Positions 63,801 through 64,000 of a stretch of 64,000 nt of DNA are shown in pieces (the stretch's first letter is position 1; each line of letters starts with the position of its first letter). A program made the translations under genes and the position numbers. Origin of the DNA: Mixophyes australis (lineage: Eukaryota > Chordata > Amphibia > Anura > Limnodynastidae). Under the pieces are notes generated by a model. That model saw only the letters and a list, made by a program, of their open reading frames with translations. It did no database searches and was not told the DNA's origin. The stretch covers positions 1,674,001-1,738,000 of the forward strand of contig JAVHZZ010000015.1 in the NCBI GenBank assembly GCA_036250195.1. Direction: 5' to 3'.

Positions 63801-64000
63801 CATGATTCATTTCATGATTCATCATTCATGATTCATGATTGAATTAATGATTCATGATTCATTTCATGATTCATGATTCAATTCATGATTCATGATTCAT
63901 GATTCAATTCATGATTCATGATTCATGATTCAATTCATGATTCATCATTCATGATTCATGATTTAATTCATGATTCAAGATTCAATTCATGATTCATGAG
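57831..64000 (+). repeat. Domain V rearranged 4.63-kb repeat, one full period and a truncated second
   Basis: Landmarks recur at 4640 bp (TGCACG 58588/63228; GAGTCAT 58690/63330) and then 4633 bp (ATTCACG word 58974/63607; ATTGAATTAATG 59204/63837; final GAG 59365/63998). The second period is cut by the window end. Inside the first period are modules at 59526, 59961 and 61679 and an isolated ATTCAGT block at 60318, absent from the two preceding 4.3-kb copies. Confidence 0.8.
60118..60420 (+). repeat. Displaced ATTCAGT-type head block inside domain V
   Basis: Upstream of ATTCAGT (60318) the series ATTAATG, ATTTATG, ATTTTCATG-like and AATCATG words matches about 42.08-42.28 kb. This is the only ATTCAGT right of 42283, a gap of about 18 kb. 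Downstream it differs from the domain III heads, so both a copy event and later change are implied. Confidence 0.7.

Larger units (their letters stand above)
1..64000 (+). repeat. Two-word satellite DNA array (ATTCATG heptamer / ATTCR pentamer) filling the window
   Basis: The entire window parses into heptamers ATTCATG and pentamers ATTCA/ATTCG with scattered one- or two-base variants. Typical groups are 7+5, 7+7+5, 7+7+7+5 and longer, so block lengths run 12, 19, 26, 33 bp and so on. Orientation is constant from the first base to the last. No unrelated segment, gene, RNA gene, transposable element, telomere-type repeat or unique spacer is visible, so this entry also accounts for every long gene-free stretch. 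Open frames are prevented on both strands because TCATGA, present in each heptamer, reads TGA either way and the 7/12-bp spacing rotates it through all frames. Such arrays are typical of eukaryotic constitutive heterochromatin; the locus and species are not deducible. Confidence 0.98.

Noticed and set aside
1..64000. Protein-coding genes or short ORFs using the many ATG triplets
   Set aside because: Each ATG is followed by A, giving an overlapping TGA, and TCATGA puts TGA on both strands in every heptamer. The 7/12-bp spacing moves stops through all frames, so frames in the regular array close within about 20 to 30 codons. No codon bias or ribosome-binding context is seen.
1..64000. CRISPR array or plasmid iterons
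   Set aside because: There are no unique spacers between repeats, no cas genes or replication gene nearby, and the array is far larger than any iteron set.
1..64000. Telomere repeats
   Set aside because: No G-rich strand and no TTAGGG-like or TTTAGGG-like word; the units contain at most one G.
1..64000. Sequence being an artefact of low-complexity assembly
   Set aside because: Private variants, nested duplications of different sizes and exact landmark spacings form a consistent history that a random collapse or stutter would not produce. Individual copy numbers could still be misassembled and need long-read support.
1..64000. Regulatory elements, terminators, riboswitches or origins
   Set aside because: Any such motif match would recur thousands of times because of the repeat unit and has no gene beside it; nothing stands out from the repeat background.

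Overview
The whole 64 kb is one uninterrupted tandem satellite array. I see no gene, no RNA gene, no transposon insertion and no stretch of ordinary sequence. Almost every base can be parsed into two short words that share the stem ATTC: a heptamer ATTCATG and a pentamer ATTCA or ATTCG. They are strung as one to seven heptamers closed by one pentamer, most often 7+7+5 = 19 bp or 7+7+7+5 = 26 bp. A common local form is a 38-bp double unit, with one 19-mer ending in ATTCA and the next in ATTCG. G+C is about 27-29 %, judged from unit composition. All units point the same way. An array of this size, purity and layered organisation suggests eukaryotic constitutive heterochromatin (pericentromeric, subtelomeric or a sex/B chromosome). 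The sequence does not let me name the species.

Coding is essentially excluded. Each heptamer contains the self-complementary hexamer TCATGA, so both strands carry a TGA in every heptamer, and the 7/12/19-bp spacing moves those stops through all three frames within a few tens of bases.

Above the short units lie long higher-order repeats (HORs), traced with rare variant units used as landmarks. Positions were counted by hand. Domain I (about 1-26.6 kb) holds copies beginning at the variant ATTCAGT, found near 2821, 4180, 6413, 7371, 9597, 12613, 13590, 15861, 18563, 20810, 23585 and 26575. There are B-type heads (with a TGCAC landmark exactly 150 bp in), A-type bodies and chimeras of the two. 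The first base of the window falls one base inside a B-type copy. Domain II (about 26.1-31.5 kb) is a tandem pair of 2.71 kb. Domain III (about 31.9-43.7 kb) is built of 0.67, 2.04 and 3.02 kb copies carrying the ATTCGTG, ATTCCATTC and ATTCTTTATTT landmarks. Domain IV (about 43.7-50.3 kb) has 2.57 and 1.46 kb copies. Domain V (about 49.2-64 kb) is a 4.3-kb tandem pair followed by a rearranged unit with a 4.63-4.64 kb period, truncated by the window end.

The most informative observation is that related copies mostly differ in length by whole units (7, 12, 14 or 19 bp, and one 59-bp deletion), while point variants are inherited in blocks. This is the footprint of recurrent unequal exchange or amplification acting at every scale from 7 bp to over 4 kb. 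I found no protein-based or RNA-based system here. What is unusual is the two-word grammar, the palindrome in each word and the nested duplication history.
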